Source: Liopterus haemorrhoidalis
Lineage: Eukaryota; Arthropoda; Insecta; Coleoptera; Dytiscidae
Direction of reading: 5' to 3'
Length of the DNA stretch: 64,000 nucleotides
Assembly (NCBI GenBank): GCA_963971575.1
Contig: OZ020617.1
Location: forward strand, 41,450,606-41,514,605
Each line of letters begins with the position of its first letter. The stretch's first letter is position 1. Below the pieces are notes generated by a model. It was not told the origin of the DNA. It worked only from the letters and a program-made list of their open reading frames with translations, and ran no database searches. Positions 10,087-21,700 of the stretch are shown piece after piece. Both the position numbers and the translations under genes were made by a program.

Positions 10087-11648
10087 TCCCTAATGAGCGA
10101 GTTGGAAAAGCGTGAGATACAATTTTCAGCAGTCCAAGATCGCGGTGAGGCCTTGGTTCTTCAACACCACCCAGCTACCAAAACAATAGAAGCTTACATG
10201 TCAGCTATGCAAGCGCAATGGGCTTGGGTACTCCAGTTGACTCTCTGCCTTGAAGTACACTTGAAACATGCTACATTCTATCAGAATTTCTATCGTGAAA
10301 TTAAACAGGCAGAACAGTGGCTTAAGGAAAGAGATGAAACTTTAAATACTGAATACTCTCAATGCGAGTTTACTTTGGATCAAGGAGAAAGGTTGTTGCA
10401 AGGCATGCAAGCTATGCGCGACGATCTAAACACTTTTGGAGACACAGTCCAGGTTCTAACAGTCCAATCGCAGGAAATAGTACCGCTAAAACAACGTCGT
10501 CAACCTGTTACCAGACCGTTACCAGTCCAAGCAATCTGTAATTATAAACAAGCCAATATTGTCATTGAAAAAGGTGAACAATCTACCCTTAATGACAACT
10601 CAGGAAGAATTAAATGGCGCGTGCGCAGTGCTACAGGAGTGGAAGGTCAAGTTCCAGGTGTTTGTTTCGTAATTCCACCACCAGATAAAGACGCCATCGA
10701 ATCAGCTGATAGACTACGTCGTCAATACGATCGATCCATTGTACTTTGGCAGAAGAAACAATTGCGTATGAGACAAAACATGATCTTTGCCACTATTAAA
10801 GTTGTTAAAGGTTGGGATTTGACTCAGTTTGTTGCAATTGGAGCTGAGCAACGAAATGCTATCAGAAGAGCACTTAATGAAGATGCTGATAAACTTCTTG
10901 CTGAAGGAGATCCTTCTGATCCACAACTCAGGAGATTGAGAAGAGAAATGGAAGAAGTTAACAAGTTGTTTGATGAATTCGAGAAGAGAGCTAGAGCTGA
11001 AGAAGAAAGCAAGAATGCTACTCGCATCTTCAACGAACAAATCTCCAATATTTCAATTTCTTTGGATGAAGCTGAACGTATTTTGACTCAACGTGTAATG
11101 TCGCCATTACCAAGAGATCTAGACAGCCTTCATCATCATGTATTGGAGCATAAAGAATTCGAATCCCGACTACAAAACCTTGAACCTGATGTAGAACAGG
11201 TCAAAGAAACATTCCGTAGCATAACTCTTAAGACACCAACAATGAAGAAACAACTTGAGAAAGTTCTTGATAAATGGAACAGCTTATGGTCTACTTCTGG
11301 ACTGTATATCGAGAGACTAAAATGTGTTGAAATTGTTCTGAGTGGACTAGAAGAAAACACCAATGTCATTACCGAATTTGAAATGAAGTTAGCTTCTTAT
11401 GATGAACTTCCATCCACTGAAAAAGCTTTGGAAGATGTCCATGAAGATCTTTTGAACTTGCAGTCTGCAGTTGGACAGCAACAAATTGCAATGGACCAGT
11501 TGAATGATGACTTTGACAATGCTAAACGCATGACCGAAAAATCTAGGCCGAACCAGAGGGCGCCACATGCTGATGTTGAAAGATTAGATCAAGAAGTTAC
11601 CAGATTAAACACCAGATGGACTAACATCTGCGGCCAATTAGTTGACAG
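10087..11648 (+). CDS. shot: shot exon: plakin domain with embedded SH3
   Basis: The acceptor TTTTACAG ends at 10086 and the donor is GTAAAA at 11649. It has 520 codons plus two bases. Residues 1-~135 are a spectrin repeat (WAWVLQLTLCLEVHL, EQWLKERDETL). About 10486-10695 encodes the plakin-family SH3: LKQRRQPVTRPLPVQAICNY, then KGE, DNSGRIKWRV and GVCFVIPPP. This SH3 is non-canonical and packs against the adjacent repeat rather than being a simple PxxP binder (family knowledge). The remainder is further spectrin repeats (KQLEKVLDKWNSLWSTSGLY, VERLDQEVTRLNTRWTNICG). The exon is unusually long for this gene's plakin domain, so several ancestral introns are absent here. It splices across a 61-bp intron to 11710. 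Confidence 0.96.
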
Positions 11649-11709
11649 GTAAAAATTCATAAGATTTTGTATAAAATCATTTTGAATTAATAATTTTGTT
11701 ACTTTGTAG

Positions 11710-11860
11710 ACTTCGCAGCTGTGAACAAGCATACAATCTGCTTAAGAATTATCACAAATCAAAAGAAGCCGAAGACAACTGGTTAGATGAGACTTACGGA
11801 AAATTGAATAGTATGTCTCCAATTAAGGAAAGAGCTAAAGAATTTTTGGAACCTACCAAG
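11710..11860 (+). CDS. shot: shot exon: plakin-domain repeat
   Basis: The acceptor TTTGTAG ends at 11709 and the donor is GTAAAA at 11861. The first base completes the Arg codon left open at 11648 (VDR), then the frame reads LRSCEQAYNLLKNYHKSKEA and on to KEFLEPTK, 50 codons ending in phase 0. It contains one helix-loop-helix of a spectrin-like repeat, with W at DNWLDE. It is separated from the previous exon by an intron of only 61 bp, in contrast with the kilobase introns elsewhere. Purely structural; no catalytic residues. Confidence 0.94.
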
Positions 11861-12107
11861 GTAAAAATATCTTTACGTTTTACGGTTCATTTGAATTGGC
11901 AAAAGATTTATTTCGCAATAGACACATTTGTCTATTTTTAATAAAGTACCCGTTTACTCACAGTTTAATTGGTAAATGAGAAAATAAAATTTCATAACTC
12001 TGCACATATAACGTAAATAAAACGATATATTTTCTTATTACAAGTGGCACAGATCGAACTTTTGTCAAGAACTCGTTCTTTTCGCCATTTTTGACTAATT
12101 CATAGCT
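11861..12107. other. Intron start, no feature recognised
   Basis: AT-rich intron between the exon ending at 11860 and the first family A block. Confidence 0.55.
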
Positions 12108-12285
12108 AATGCATCTGTTTGTCTGTCTGTCTGTTCGGTAGAAATTGTGACTAAACGGTTGGAGCATAAGAGAAATTTGACAAGCAGTTCTTTGACCCAC
12201 ATATAGAAATAATAGTGTTCAAAAAATTTATGTGAAGTGTGACTTTCAACACATTTCAGGGTTTTGTAGGTATTGAGTAAGTGAT
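12108..12285 (+). repeat. Family A fragment joined to an inverted family A end
   Basis: A TGTC tract, TTCGGTAGAAATTGTGACTA and TTTGACCCACATATAG run in the plus direction. Then TGTGAAGTGTGACTTTCAAC, ACATTTCAGGGTTTTGTAGG and TATTGAGTAAGTG follow, which is the reverse complement of the end seen at 27020-27075. The middle of the element is deleted. Confidence 0.65.
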
Positions 12286-12434
12286 AACAAATTGTGAGTA
12301 CACATTAAAATATCATAAATTTAAATAAACCACATCATTCATCTAGAGACTTCTCCAGTAAGTCAGATAAATATTGTAAGTACTGTCGCATATGATAAGC
12401 ACGGTGTTACACAATATTTAATAAATTTCGAAAC

Positions 12435-13320
12435 AATTATCAGATCAAAAATTCCCGCTCACATTTAACTGCATCACTCTGATATTTTTCAGATTTTTAT
12501 ATTAATCGTCTTCCCTGGGTTACAGGATGTGGGACAAGATTTTTTTAAAGCACATTTTTGACAAAAATCTTGTTAAAATATAAAATGTAATTTTAAAAAA
12601 CTACTTTTTGTTCCGCAATCTACCTCTTAAGAGCTTTGTTTTGATACCAAAACAAATTTTTAAAAAATATTAATTTTTTTCAACAAAATTCAATATTTTC
12701 TTAAAAACGAATCTGTACAAAAAATCCTGATAAATTATTCAAAAATAAAAATTCTTGATTTATGCACACATTAAGAGGTTTAATTTGCCCCACTTAAAAT
12801 TTTCAAAAAATATTTATTTTTTCATTAAACAGATATTTGTTTATATTTATCCCACGAAGAGATTTTTTGAACTCTATAGTTTTCCTATATGTGGGTCAAA
12901 TACTTATACATGCATACAAAATTTCAACTTCCTAGGTCCAGCAGTTTGGCCACAATTTCTGTCGTACAGACAGATAGACAGACACATGAATGACGTTATA
13001 AGAGTTTTTTGATCATACCTACAAAATCCTAAAAACATCGCTCGAAATATATTAACAAATATGTAGATATCTAACTAAAAGAATATGTTTTTAAAAATTT
13101 TTGGGTGAGGTGTCAATCGTAAGCTTTGAATAAAAAATTTGTTTTTGAAAAAAACAAAATTGTCACGCGGTTATTGCAATAAAATGTGCTAAAAATATTG
13201 GTTCCACACCCTGTAACCCAGAAGGGTTAGTCAAAAAATCTGAAACAATTCTGAGAAATGCAGATTGATGAATAGTACAGCAGGAATCTTTAGTTTGATT
13301 ATTTTTTGGAAAGTCGAATT
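12435..13320. repeat. Two family A copies, minus then plus
   Basis: 12435-13036 is a minus-strand copy: its TGTC tract is ACAGACAGATAGACAGACAC at 12965, and its conserved end is TACCTACAAAATCCTAAAA at 13017. It retains the GACCCACATAT and CTGTAACCCAG blocks. From about 13050, plus-strand body sequence follows (AACAAATATGTAGATATC, CACACCCTGTAACCCAGAAG, AATAGTACAGCAGGAATC). The internal junction explains the inverted layout. Confidence 0.65.
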
Positions 13321-13323
13321 TTT

Positions 13324-13941
13324 ATTCGTAATACTCTTTTCACACTAGAACTTTAAGATCGGATGTTAAAGTGAATGTATCTTTAAACGCTAATGTGAAA
13401 CCGTATGGCCTCGTCTAAATACAAGCGATGTTTAAGACAGAGATCTGCGTCTTAAACTTTGTCCGCGTTGCCAACTTAATTTCTATTATAAAAAAATACT
13501 CCTTGAATTTGTGCTGTCAACATTTTATATTATCATAAACAAGAATATTGTATTATATCGACGTTATAAGAAGTTTATACTTATTGTTATAATAAAATTA
13601 TTTATTTTAATAATGTGTTTAATAAAATACAGAGCTACAATAATTGAGATAAAATGTATCGACTTACATGTTAAGACAGGTGTAATATATTCTTTATTGT
13701 AGTGTCTTTATTGTAGAATGAAATGAAATATCCATATTTGTTTATAATAATTCAAAATGTGCGTCTGCGCAGACAGTTCAAAACTGGTAATTTCATGACG
13801 ATAACTTAAGGACAAAATTACTGTAGCTGATGACAGCACTGGAGATTTAAATATCAAGTGTGAAAGCATACCGATCTTAAACATCGGGGAACTTTAAGTT
13901 CACTCGTCTTAAAGTTCTAGTGTGAAAAGGGTATTACGAAT
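13324..13941. mobile_element. 618-bp TIR element (34/35 terminal match)
   Basis: The left end, ATTCGTAATACTCTTTTCAC continuing ACTAGAACTTTAAGA, is mirrored at 13907-13941 with one mismatch in 35. Sub-terminal TTAAAG/CTTTAA blocks repeat inside. The only open frame (13511-13702) has intron-like composition. TSD length is uncertain because the flanks are AT-rich. The superfamily is not assigned; the core TCACACTAGAA is shared with 6063-6432. Confidence 0.85.
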
Positions 13942-14147
13942 TATAACTTCGGAATTGATATGATGCGCGCGCATCTAATATTGCAAACGATATGACATTT
14001 TAAGAAGTTTTAAAACCAATATTATTTTATATTTCACATGAGGCATTAAACAAAACCTCTTTATACTTAAATTAGCAGACGCGTAAATTGATTTTCAAAA
14101 ATTAATTAAGAATGTTTTGCCGCGATTACAATAAACATATATACCCA

Positions 14148-14215
14148 GAATTTGTTCTCACTTACTAGATACCTACGAATTCTGTAATGTGTGAAAATTC
14201 ACACTTCACACCAAT
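14148..14215 (-). repeat. Family A terminal fragment
   Basis: CACTTACTAGATACCTACGA followed by ATTCTGTAATGTGTGAAAAT and TCACACTTCACACC matches the ends at 27020-27075 and, reverse-complemented, 12225-12285. It is an isolated end, 70 bp before the exon at 14286. Confidence 0.6.
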
Positions 14216-14285
14216 TTTTCTATTAATTTTCCTTTATAATTCGACTACTTATTATCATTTACCATTGTTTTCCTTATTGTTTTAG

Positions 14286-14369
14286 GTTGTTCTTCATAGT
14301 GTAGTTGAACGCGCCCCGAAAATCGAATCTGTCAACCTGAACGGTGGTCGTTACATCCGTGAAGGAAAG
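14286..14369 (+). CDS. shot: shot exon: short plakin-domain exon (28 codons)
   Basis: A very short exon, too small to be obvious as an open reading frame by length alone. The acceptor TTGTTTTAG ends at 14285 and the donor is GTATAT at 14370, a weaker donor. It reads VVLHSVVERAPKIESVNLNG and then GRYIREGK, in phase 0 on both sides, so inclusion or skipping would keep frame. The motif VERAP-IE-VNL-GGR-IRE is characteristic of Short stop near the end of the plakin domain, and it continues sensibly into IYGTRLQRYRDWL of the next exon. Confidence is high because frame, family similarity and both splice sites agree. Confidence 0.9.
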
Positions 14370-15681
14370 GTATATTGGTTGAATCTTATTAATTTTTCTA
14401 GTTTAGTTCTCGTGTGTTATTGTGTGTCTGCTTTTTGTGTGCCTGTTTTTCATTCATCATCAATCATTCATACAAAAACATACAAATTTTGTTTTAAATT
14501 TTTATTAAGTTGCATGCCTGTAGAGCTTTTTTTATAAATTGTCTTGCTAATTGCTTAAAATTTTTTAATTTACTAAGTGATTAATACTTATTTTTATCAT
14601 TTGCAATCTGCACTTTTAAAAATTTTAGCACAGCTATATTTATGTTAGCAAAATGTGTGCTTTTGCTATTCAGCTTTTGCTTAAATGTTTCTAAGTTCAA
14701 AATATACAGTTAATTTTTAAAATTGGGGTTAAATTTTGGTTTTTAAATACAATTTTTTGGTTTTGTTAGCTTTTTTAAATAATGCAGTGTTGATTTTTCT
14801 TGTTGGCTATTTCGTAAGCTGCCTTAAATTGTAAGTTTTGCATGGCTTGTTTTTTAGTTTTGTATTTTTATTCTTAAGTAATTTTAAGTATAATTCGCAA
14901 AGAGATTCGGTAAATAGAAAGAAAATATTACGAATTTTTTGATTTAAACATAATAAAAACATAAAAAAACCATTCTTTTCAAGCTTAAATATTTTGCAGT
15001 ACTAAAATTGACGTCAATGTGGCAAAATCTTTAATTTTGAAAGAGTTGGTTGTAGTTTATTTTATTTGGTCGTTATATCTTATTAGATTCAGTTTGGATA
15101 TTGGTTCTGCTCATAAAAATTATACTTTATAGATATATTTTTTGGTTAAATTTAATTCTTTTAGTAATTAAAGGGAACGAAATGGCATTTTAGAACAATA
15201 GTAAATAAATTTTAACCATAATGATCAGTATTTCGCCTCGTTGACAATACTGGGACATTTAACCTTTCTGTACCAGAACTCTCATGTTCCTAAAGGGATA
15301 CATTTTGTACCCCAGAAATATTTGCTAATAAATGAAATATTCTTAATCGTACGTGAATATTTTTGGGCTCATTACAGAAGTTTTTTAGTCATTATTTGCC
15401 ATAAATTATTATGACATACTGAGTTTCTATAGTGGACGCGTAGGCTCGCCCAGTAAATATACCTAACTTTTCTTCTATTGCCCAAATTGAAATACTATTG
15501 TTTGTATTGATTTATTGATTCATATTATGCACGGTTAGAAAAATGATATTCATTAATAGTTATCTGATACGAAAATGTCATGGGGTATTTTTTGTACCAC
15601 TTTTTATATGGCAGGTTTAGAGTTTATAATAATAATAGTCACAGATGGCAGCAATTGCATATTTAAAAATCTGTTATCAAG
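14370..15681. other. AT-rich intron, nothing recognised
   Basis: T-rich intron after the short exon. ACATTTTGTACCCCAG near 15311 and TTTTTTGTACCAC near 15587 hint at an old repeat, but no pair of ends was found. Confidence 0.55.
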
Positions 15682-16746
15682 TAGAGTACGTTCATCTTAA
15701 CTTCATCACAGGGTGTCATAAATTACGTCACCAATAGGGGATACGCATAAAATTTATATTTCCTTAAAACTACATTTTTTTGATATTTTAATGTTAGTTA
15801 TGTCACCTAACACAACAAAAATCACATTTTAATTAACATTATAGCCAAATTTTTTAATTAAAATATTGTAAATTTGAAATAAGCCGACCACGCCGCGAAG
15901 GTTGCCGAGTAAATACGACTGAGACTGCTGCGGTTTGACGTCACAGATACAGACTAAACATAATCTTTACGTGTGTATATTGTATTGTTTGAGAGTTTTG
16001 TATTTGTTTTTAAACAATTTTTCACGCATTTTTTATTAAAATAATTTATAAAATATATGTACTCACATTAAAATGGTCTTCACAAACATAAAGTTTACTT
16101 TTTTCTGAAATATCGGTTTTATTTCCATATTTTATATATTATAATATAAAATTTAATTCGGTAAACATGTATAAATTGTTTTTATAGAATTAAACTTTAT
16201 TTTAATTAAAATCACTCTAACTATACATAACCCAGACTGTACGCAGTACACTGGGTAGGCTGTACTTAGTTGGGGTATGACGTCACACGTCGTTTTCGCG
16301 CGCTACATACAATTATAATTTTTTTAAGCCTACAAATTATAAAAAAAAATGCAAAACTGTTGTTTATGTTTATATGCAACAAAAGGAATATAATAAAAAA
16401 AAAAAATTTAAATCATGCCTATCCCCTATTCTGCGCGAGTAAACAGCTGATCACATTGACGTACATTAGGGTTTTAAACAATTGTTGTGGAAACCAAACA
16501 CACAAAATCATGTATTTCAAATACATTTTTACTCATTTTAGTACACGGTATACCTTGAAACGTACGAGAAATAAATAATAATAACGAAAATAAACAAACA
16601 ACATCGCACAATACGCGTAGTTAAACACAAATCAAAGTAAGTGACGCCACTGAAATATGTTAAACTAGCTGTTGGTAATGTAATTGGTAAAGTTGGTAAT
16701 GACTGGTAATATTCGCCTGTGATGAAGTTAACTTGAACGTACTCTA
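15682..16746. mobile_element. 1.07-kb TIR element with 31-bp ends
   Basis: TAGAGTACGTTCATCTTAAC (to 15712) is mirrored at 16716-16746 with two mismatches in 31. If the outer TA is the target duplication, the element proper is 15684-16744 with GAGTACGTTCA ends, compatible with Tc1/mariner-type integration. It contains GACGTCACA motifs in a GC-richer patch but no recognisable transposase; the 102-codon frame at 16270 is not convincing. Confidence 0.85.
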
Positions 16747-17074
16747 CTGTGCACTATTAAATACGGTAGGGCAAAGTTTTCCCACACTTTTCAGGCAACG
16801 GATCGATATTTTTTTTATTATTATATATATATATTTTTTTTTTCGAGGCCCACTCTAATTCATATATCAAAATATGATTTGCTGTTAGGGTTGCCATCTA
16901 GCGCCTCACTCTGGAGAGATAGAGTATCACAAAAAATACTTTGCAAGTGGGCGACAGAAATTTGAAAAATACTTTGCCATATCTCCCAGAGACATTTTTT
17001 TTGCCATAATATGCGCAACATCTAGAAATGCGCAAACTATTATTCACAAAAACCTGTTATGCATAAATAATTAC
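16747..17074. other. Intron with short AT microsatellite
   Basis: Contains an imperfect TA/T tract at about 16805-16840 and an imperfect inverted pair CTCTGGAGAGATA / TATCTCCCAGAG (16910-16990). Nothing else was recognised. Confidence 0.5.
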
Positions 17075-17320
17075 TGTAGTACCTTCCATGTCTAAGTAAT
17101 TATTTGATCTTCCTTCTGCAACCTCCTTCTTTAGATGGTTGTCAATCTTCACAGCTGTTTTGACTTTTGATGTAGCAGCTCGGAATAGATCTATAGATGT
17201 TTACCCGAACCACTTTCGAAAACTCGTCAGATATTTATTTTTTCTACGACTGACGCTTGTTTTGATTTGGACGAGTCCTAGTTCTCTGACTGGTTAGTTA
17301 TTGTAATTCATATTTCTTTG
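17075..17320. repeat. Dispersed repeat family C, copy 2
   Basis: AGCTCGGAATAGATCTATAG at 17179 and CTACGACTGACGCTTG near 17246 align in order with 8820-9020. The copies are diverged, and neither shows clear ends. Confidence 0.55.
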
Positions 17321-17958
17321 CTCTTATTGTATGGTCCCAGGCCCTCTATTTTTTTTATGGTGTGAAGTAGTCCTCGAAATTTTTCCATTCTCAGCAGGAC
17401 TTTTTCGTTTTTTACTCGATCTGTCCATGATATTTTCAATAAACGTTGATACATTCAGTACCTTAATAAGATTTGGGAAGAGGTTGACCTTTAAATATAG
17501 GATGTTCCGGGTTAAGGGTTCTGCGACAAAATAAGTTTGGGAACTACTAGTTTAACTACTGGTTTATCCAATGAGGTTATATAACAGAGACTGAACGCGG
17601 GCAATTTGTTATGAAACCAACACCATTGGTGGGATGACAGGAAGTTGCCCATTTGAGTAGTGCGGGTTGCTCACTTCAATGTTTTGGCGACAAGAATTGC
17701 TAGTAAAAATATATATATATATATATATTTTATTAATACTGAAAACAGCAAATTTAAATAGGAATAAACTTAGTATATTTTTTATGCTTTAAGTTAGGTT
17801 TTACATTACAGACATTTATTGAAAAAAATATCACAATGCTTTAGATACTTCCTAAATTTAAAACGGACAGATATTATATAATTTATTCTAAGATAACTTA
17901 AAATTTATCTGACAAATTGATCCGTTATAAAAAGGTCTTTTCGTATAGCATTTTTAAT
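17321..17958. other. Intron; one hAT-like end and an AT microsatellite
   Basis: AATAAGTTTGGGAACTACTA near 17530 looks like an isolated hAT end (complement of the CAGTGGTTCCCAAACTT type). A simple (AT)n tract lies at about 17709-17728. No gene. Confidence 0.45.
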
Positions 17959-18041
17959 GGTTTATTATCGTCAGACGCAAGTTTAGAGTTTGTAAGAGTT
18001 CGTTCAAATAACTCAGCTCTTGCGTATGACGATAATAAACC
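17959..18041. repeat. 83-bp hairpin
   Basis: GGTTTATTATCGTCAGACGC at 17959 pairs with its complement ending at 18041: 23 bp per arm with one mismatch, around a loop of ~37 bases. Foldback element or hairpin RNA candidate; no function can be assigned. Confidence 0.75.
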
Positions 18042-18547
18042 TTTAGAAATACCTTATGAACAAAGCTAACAATAACCTCTCCTAGCGGTAGCTTGACAAA
18101 ATAAATGTAAATAAAGCAACCTACTGTACTCAAGTGGGCAAATACCCCTTCCGTCACCACAGAATCTTGGCTTCATAATTAACAGTTCTAAGGCATAGCA
18201 TACTGTGTTTATATTATATGACGCCATTGAGTTTATCCATGGTTAGAGTACTTCGCGGTAATATTAAATTTAATACTATTTTGAAAGTAATAAAAAGTGA
18301 TAAAATTTATTTAGTGTTTGTTCTAAAATTTGATATGGAATGTCCTAGGTATGTTTTAACTTCACTGGGTTAATATGGTAGCACAAGCACTTTATTGAAT
18401 CTCTTTGTCACAATATTATTCAAAATTCAATTCCTTTTAGTAGCTTCGGCGCTATATCCACTCGCTAGAAATCACCCCTTTATTATAAATACAAATCTTT
18501 AGTCTAAACTGACTAACTCGTACTAACACTCTAACCTCTAACATTAG
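18042..18547. other. Intron before exon 18548, nothing recognised
   Basis: AT-rich sequence leading to the acceptor at 18547. Confidence 0.55.
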
Positions 18548-18775
18548 ATCTACGGCACGCGACTGCAAAGATACCGAGATTGGCTCCTGGAAGTGCATCC
18601 ATCGTTGGATGGTAGCAGTGGATTCAATGGAGTTGGAAAAGGACAATTGTCTGGAGCTGAAGTTGTCTCTAAGGAGTTGGATGAATTCAACGCTAGATAT
18701 CAGCACCTGGTTGATGTGTTGTATGGAAGAATGAGGGAGATTGCGGATAAATGCCCAGGAGATATTGTCACTCTG
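18548..18775 (+). CDS. shot: shot exon: last plakin-domain repeat segment
   Basis: The acceptor is ACATTAG at 18547, with a modest pyrimidine tract. The donor is GTAAGT at 18776, a consensus site. It has 76 codons, phase 0 on both sides. It reads IYGTRLQRYRDWLLEVHPSL, a Gly/Ser loop (DGSSGFNGVGKGQLSG), then a helix ending YGRMREIADKCPGDIVTL. The aromatic-rich RYRDWL followed by VHPSL is a Short stop landmark. The Gly-rich loop marks the transition from the packed plakin domain to the less ordered linker. A 36-kb intron follows. Confidence 0.94.
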
Positions 18776-21700
18776 GTAAGTCTATATTTTTATTTTATTA
18801 CCTACTGTAACCTTTTGTCAATAGTGAACATCTATGATCTTAAAAAATTCCATGAATGACATGTTCGTGATTGGTAATAATGCGATTTGAAACTAAATAC
18901 AGGTACACAATCTTTTATCCGAAATTATCAAAAGTAAAAAACCGAACATTTTTTCCATGGTTTGTCTGCATATCAAAATTCTAAATTGGCTCCAAAATAT
19001 GCCTAGACGCAACCCAAGACGAGTGAGAGATATATACTTTGAGTATATGTATGTATTTGAGTATGCTAGTTATTTTATGGTGAATTTTTTCACCTTATTT
19101 AGTATTGCACACATAAGTACTTATAATGAAATGAAATTGAAGTAACTTTCAGACTCAACAACATTCTACTTTATTCTTTTTCTCCAAATTACAAACAAGG
19201 AATCAAAAAAGTGTATTTTTTAAATCATAACCGCAAATCCTATGTTTATTATAAATGTCCGGATATAATATTCTATTAAAGGTTCGTGTTTTATTAGAGA
19301 CAGATTACTTTATGTTTAAATTCGGAGTAGGTCTTCCAAATCTTTTTATTTCAGCCTGTTGGTGGAAAATCGGCTAAAAAAAGGCTCCGTTATTAAACTT
19401 TGTACATAATTAATTTTTACGAAAATATAAAAACTGTTAACACACATAAACACAATAACTCGGTTCTTGGCGTACCAAGTTGCAGTTAACCCACATCCTC
19501 CAAATCTTATGGGAATCGATTTAAATTAGGCTGGGGACTCCTAATGTGCAGGCGTTCAATGTAAGCAGTGTGTTGGTGCTGTGTTACATCCTGAAAGCAA
19601 AGCAGCCTGCTAGCGTATATTATAGTTGAAATTTAAGAAAAAGCGTCCGATTTTTTTGTAACTTCTGTAATGCACTGAAAAGCATTAAAACTATGCACTA
19701 AACCTAATAAAAATATGTATATTTTTTCACTACTTTATAATTTTGCACATTTTGCCCTATTTTTTTTTATATACTCAGTATTTAGATAAAATATTTGATT
19801 TTAAAATTGATGATATTGATTAGATGAAAAGTTAAGGTAAACAATTTAAATAACTTATATTCTGCTGAAAGATATTATACCAAATACAGGTTTCCTAAAC
19901 AGACAGACAGGCAGATATTTTATTTTAATTTTATTAAACAATTTATTCTTTTGTATCTTCAACTTCCCAGTTGCATATCTGGATGAATAATTTATGTTAT
20001 AAGTTGAAATAAGAACCTGTTTTACAGCATGCAGTACAAAAATCTTTATCTACTCTCATTTTTAATTCTTCCAATTCTGAAATCCAGGACTATTAACGTA
20101 CTGAAATAATAGAAATATGCCCGAATATGCACTTATTATTCTAAATATTTAAAATTTGCCTTAACAGTCCATAATATGCAAAATAAAACAAGTATCCAAA
20201 TAAAACATTTTTGTATGATTCGTGAAGATATTTGAAAATCATTACAATACATATCAAGCTTTTATACAAATGTATATTTTACCGCACTGTAGTTATAATA
20301 CATGGTAATGTAATAAAAATTAACAATTTATTACGAAATAGACAACATAGTTATTTAGGTTAATACTATGGATATTGGGGCCCTCTTTCATCACATGACC
20401 TATCTACTAAAATTGTCTGTTTATAGTTATACAAAATGCAGTATGTCAAATATTAAAAGTGAAAATTGGAGCTAATTGTAATCCCTAATAAAGCGCATAC
20501 AATTGAAATAGTGGTAAAATTATTTTTATGTCCGACCATCAAATAATAAATGCATTATGTGTCCAACTGTAAATACATAAAACTACTCATCCGTGAATAG
20601 TGAACGTTTTATATACGCCAAGTTTTTTTTTTTTTAGTAGGTTAGTCATTTAAAATGTTTGACGCTCAGCAACGATAGCTATTTGCGTCTCACACAGCCC
20701 ATTTTTATTACTAGAATATTATTTATAAGTTAGAATGGATAAAACAATAAAAAATATTATTATAAACATTGTTGTACGTTACAATTAGCTGATGGTTTAG
20801 TAGCCATCTTGACGACGTAGTTTCTGAAGTCCTACAATTGAAAATTGTTGTGTTTTTAAATTAAATTTATTTGTTCTAATGATAAAACTATATAGTTGTA
20901 GCTAAAATGTTGTATTTGACTCGCATAAAATTGCTATATTATACTCGGATAATTACAATCCTTGGCTACGGCTCGGCAATATAGCCTTCATTATATACTT
21001 GTTAATTAAATAAAATGTAATTTCACAAAAAGAGACTGATCTACGATGTATAGGAACGAAAAAAACTGATCCGTTAACACAGAAACTTTGAGAAACAGTA
21101 ATGTAAAGCAAACTGACTATTATATTGCTTTCAAAAGTTAGTCTTCATCCCTTGGCCCATGTAACCGATTAACGTCACGCTACAAAAATTTCAGTTACGC
21201 CTTAGTGTTATGTTTTCCGCAACACATGAAAGCCAAAGAAGTTGCATACTCCTACGCTCTTTATTTTTAAAGACAAGTAAATATAGATAATAAACAACTT
21301 TCTGTATTTACAGCTCGACTAAAAAACATGTCAAAAAAGCTATTAAACTCTTATCAACCGTATATTGTGTCTATATTACCCTTGCAAATTATTATCAATT
21401 ACCTACTTATCACTAAATTGGTATAAGAAACGCATCCAAAAGCAACCATGACCTCATCTTATTATCACAAAATGAATTTAAGTGACAAAGTATATAATAT
21501 CCTTACTTCACGTGGACATTCGCAATAAACACCGCAGTCAGAGGTTAAAAATAGAAATTATGTCATTTAGAATTGCATTAATGTTTATAAATCATACCTT
21601 GAGACTAGTTTTTAACAGATCATTAATATTTTATTGATAATGTCTACAAAATCTGAACATAAAACTTAATTAACAAGAAATAATTTAAATTATCACTTGC

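Noticed and set aside
16270..16578. 102-codon open frame inside the 15.7-kb element
   Set aside because: Low-complexity, Ile/Lys/Thr-rich product with no transposase motif; its ATG is in a GACGTCACA-rich patch, probably chance.
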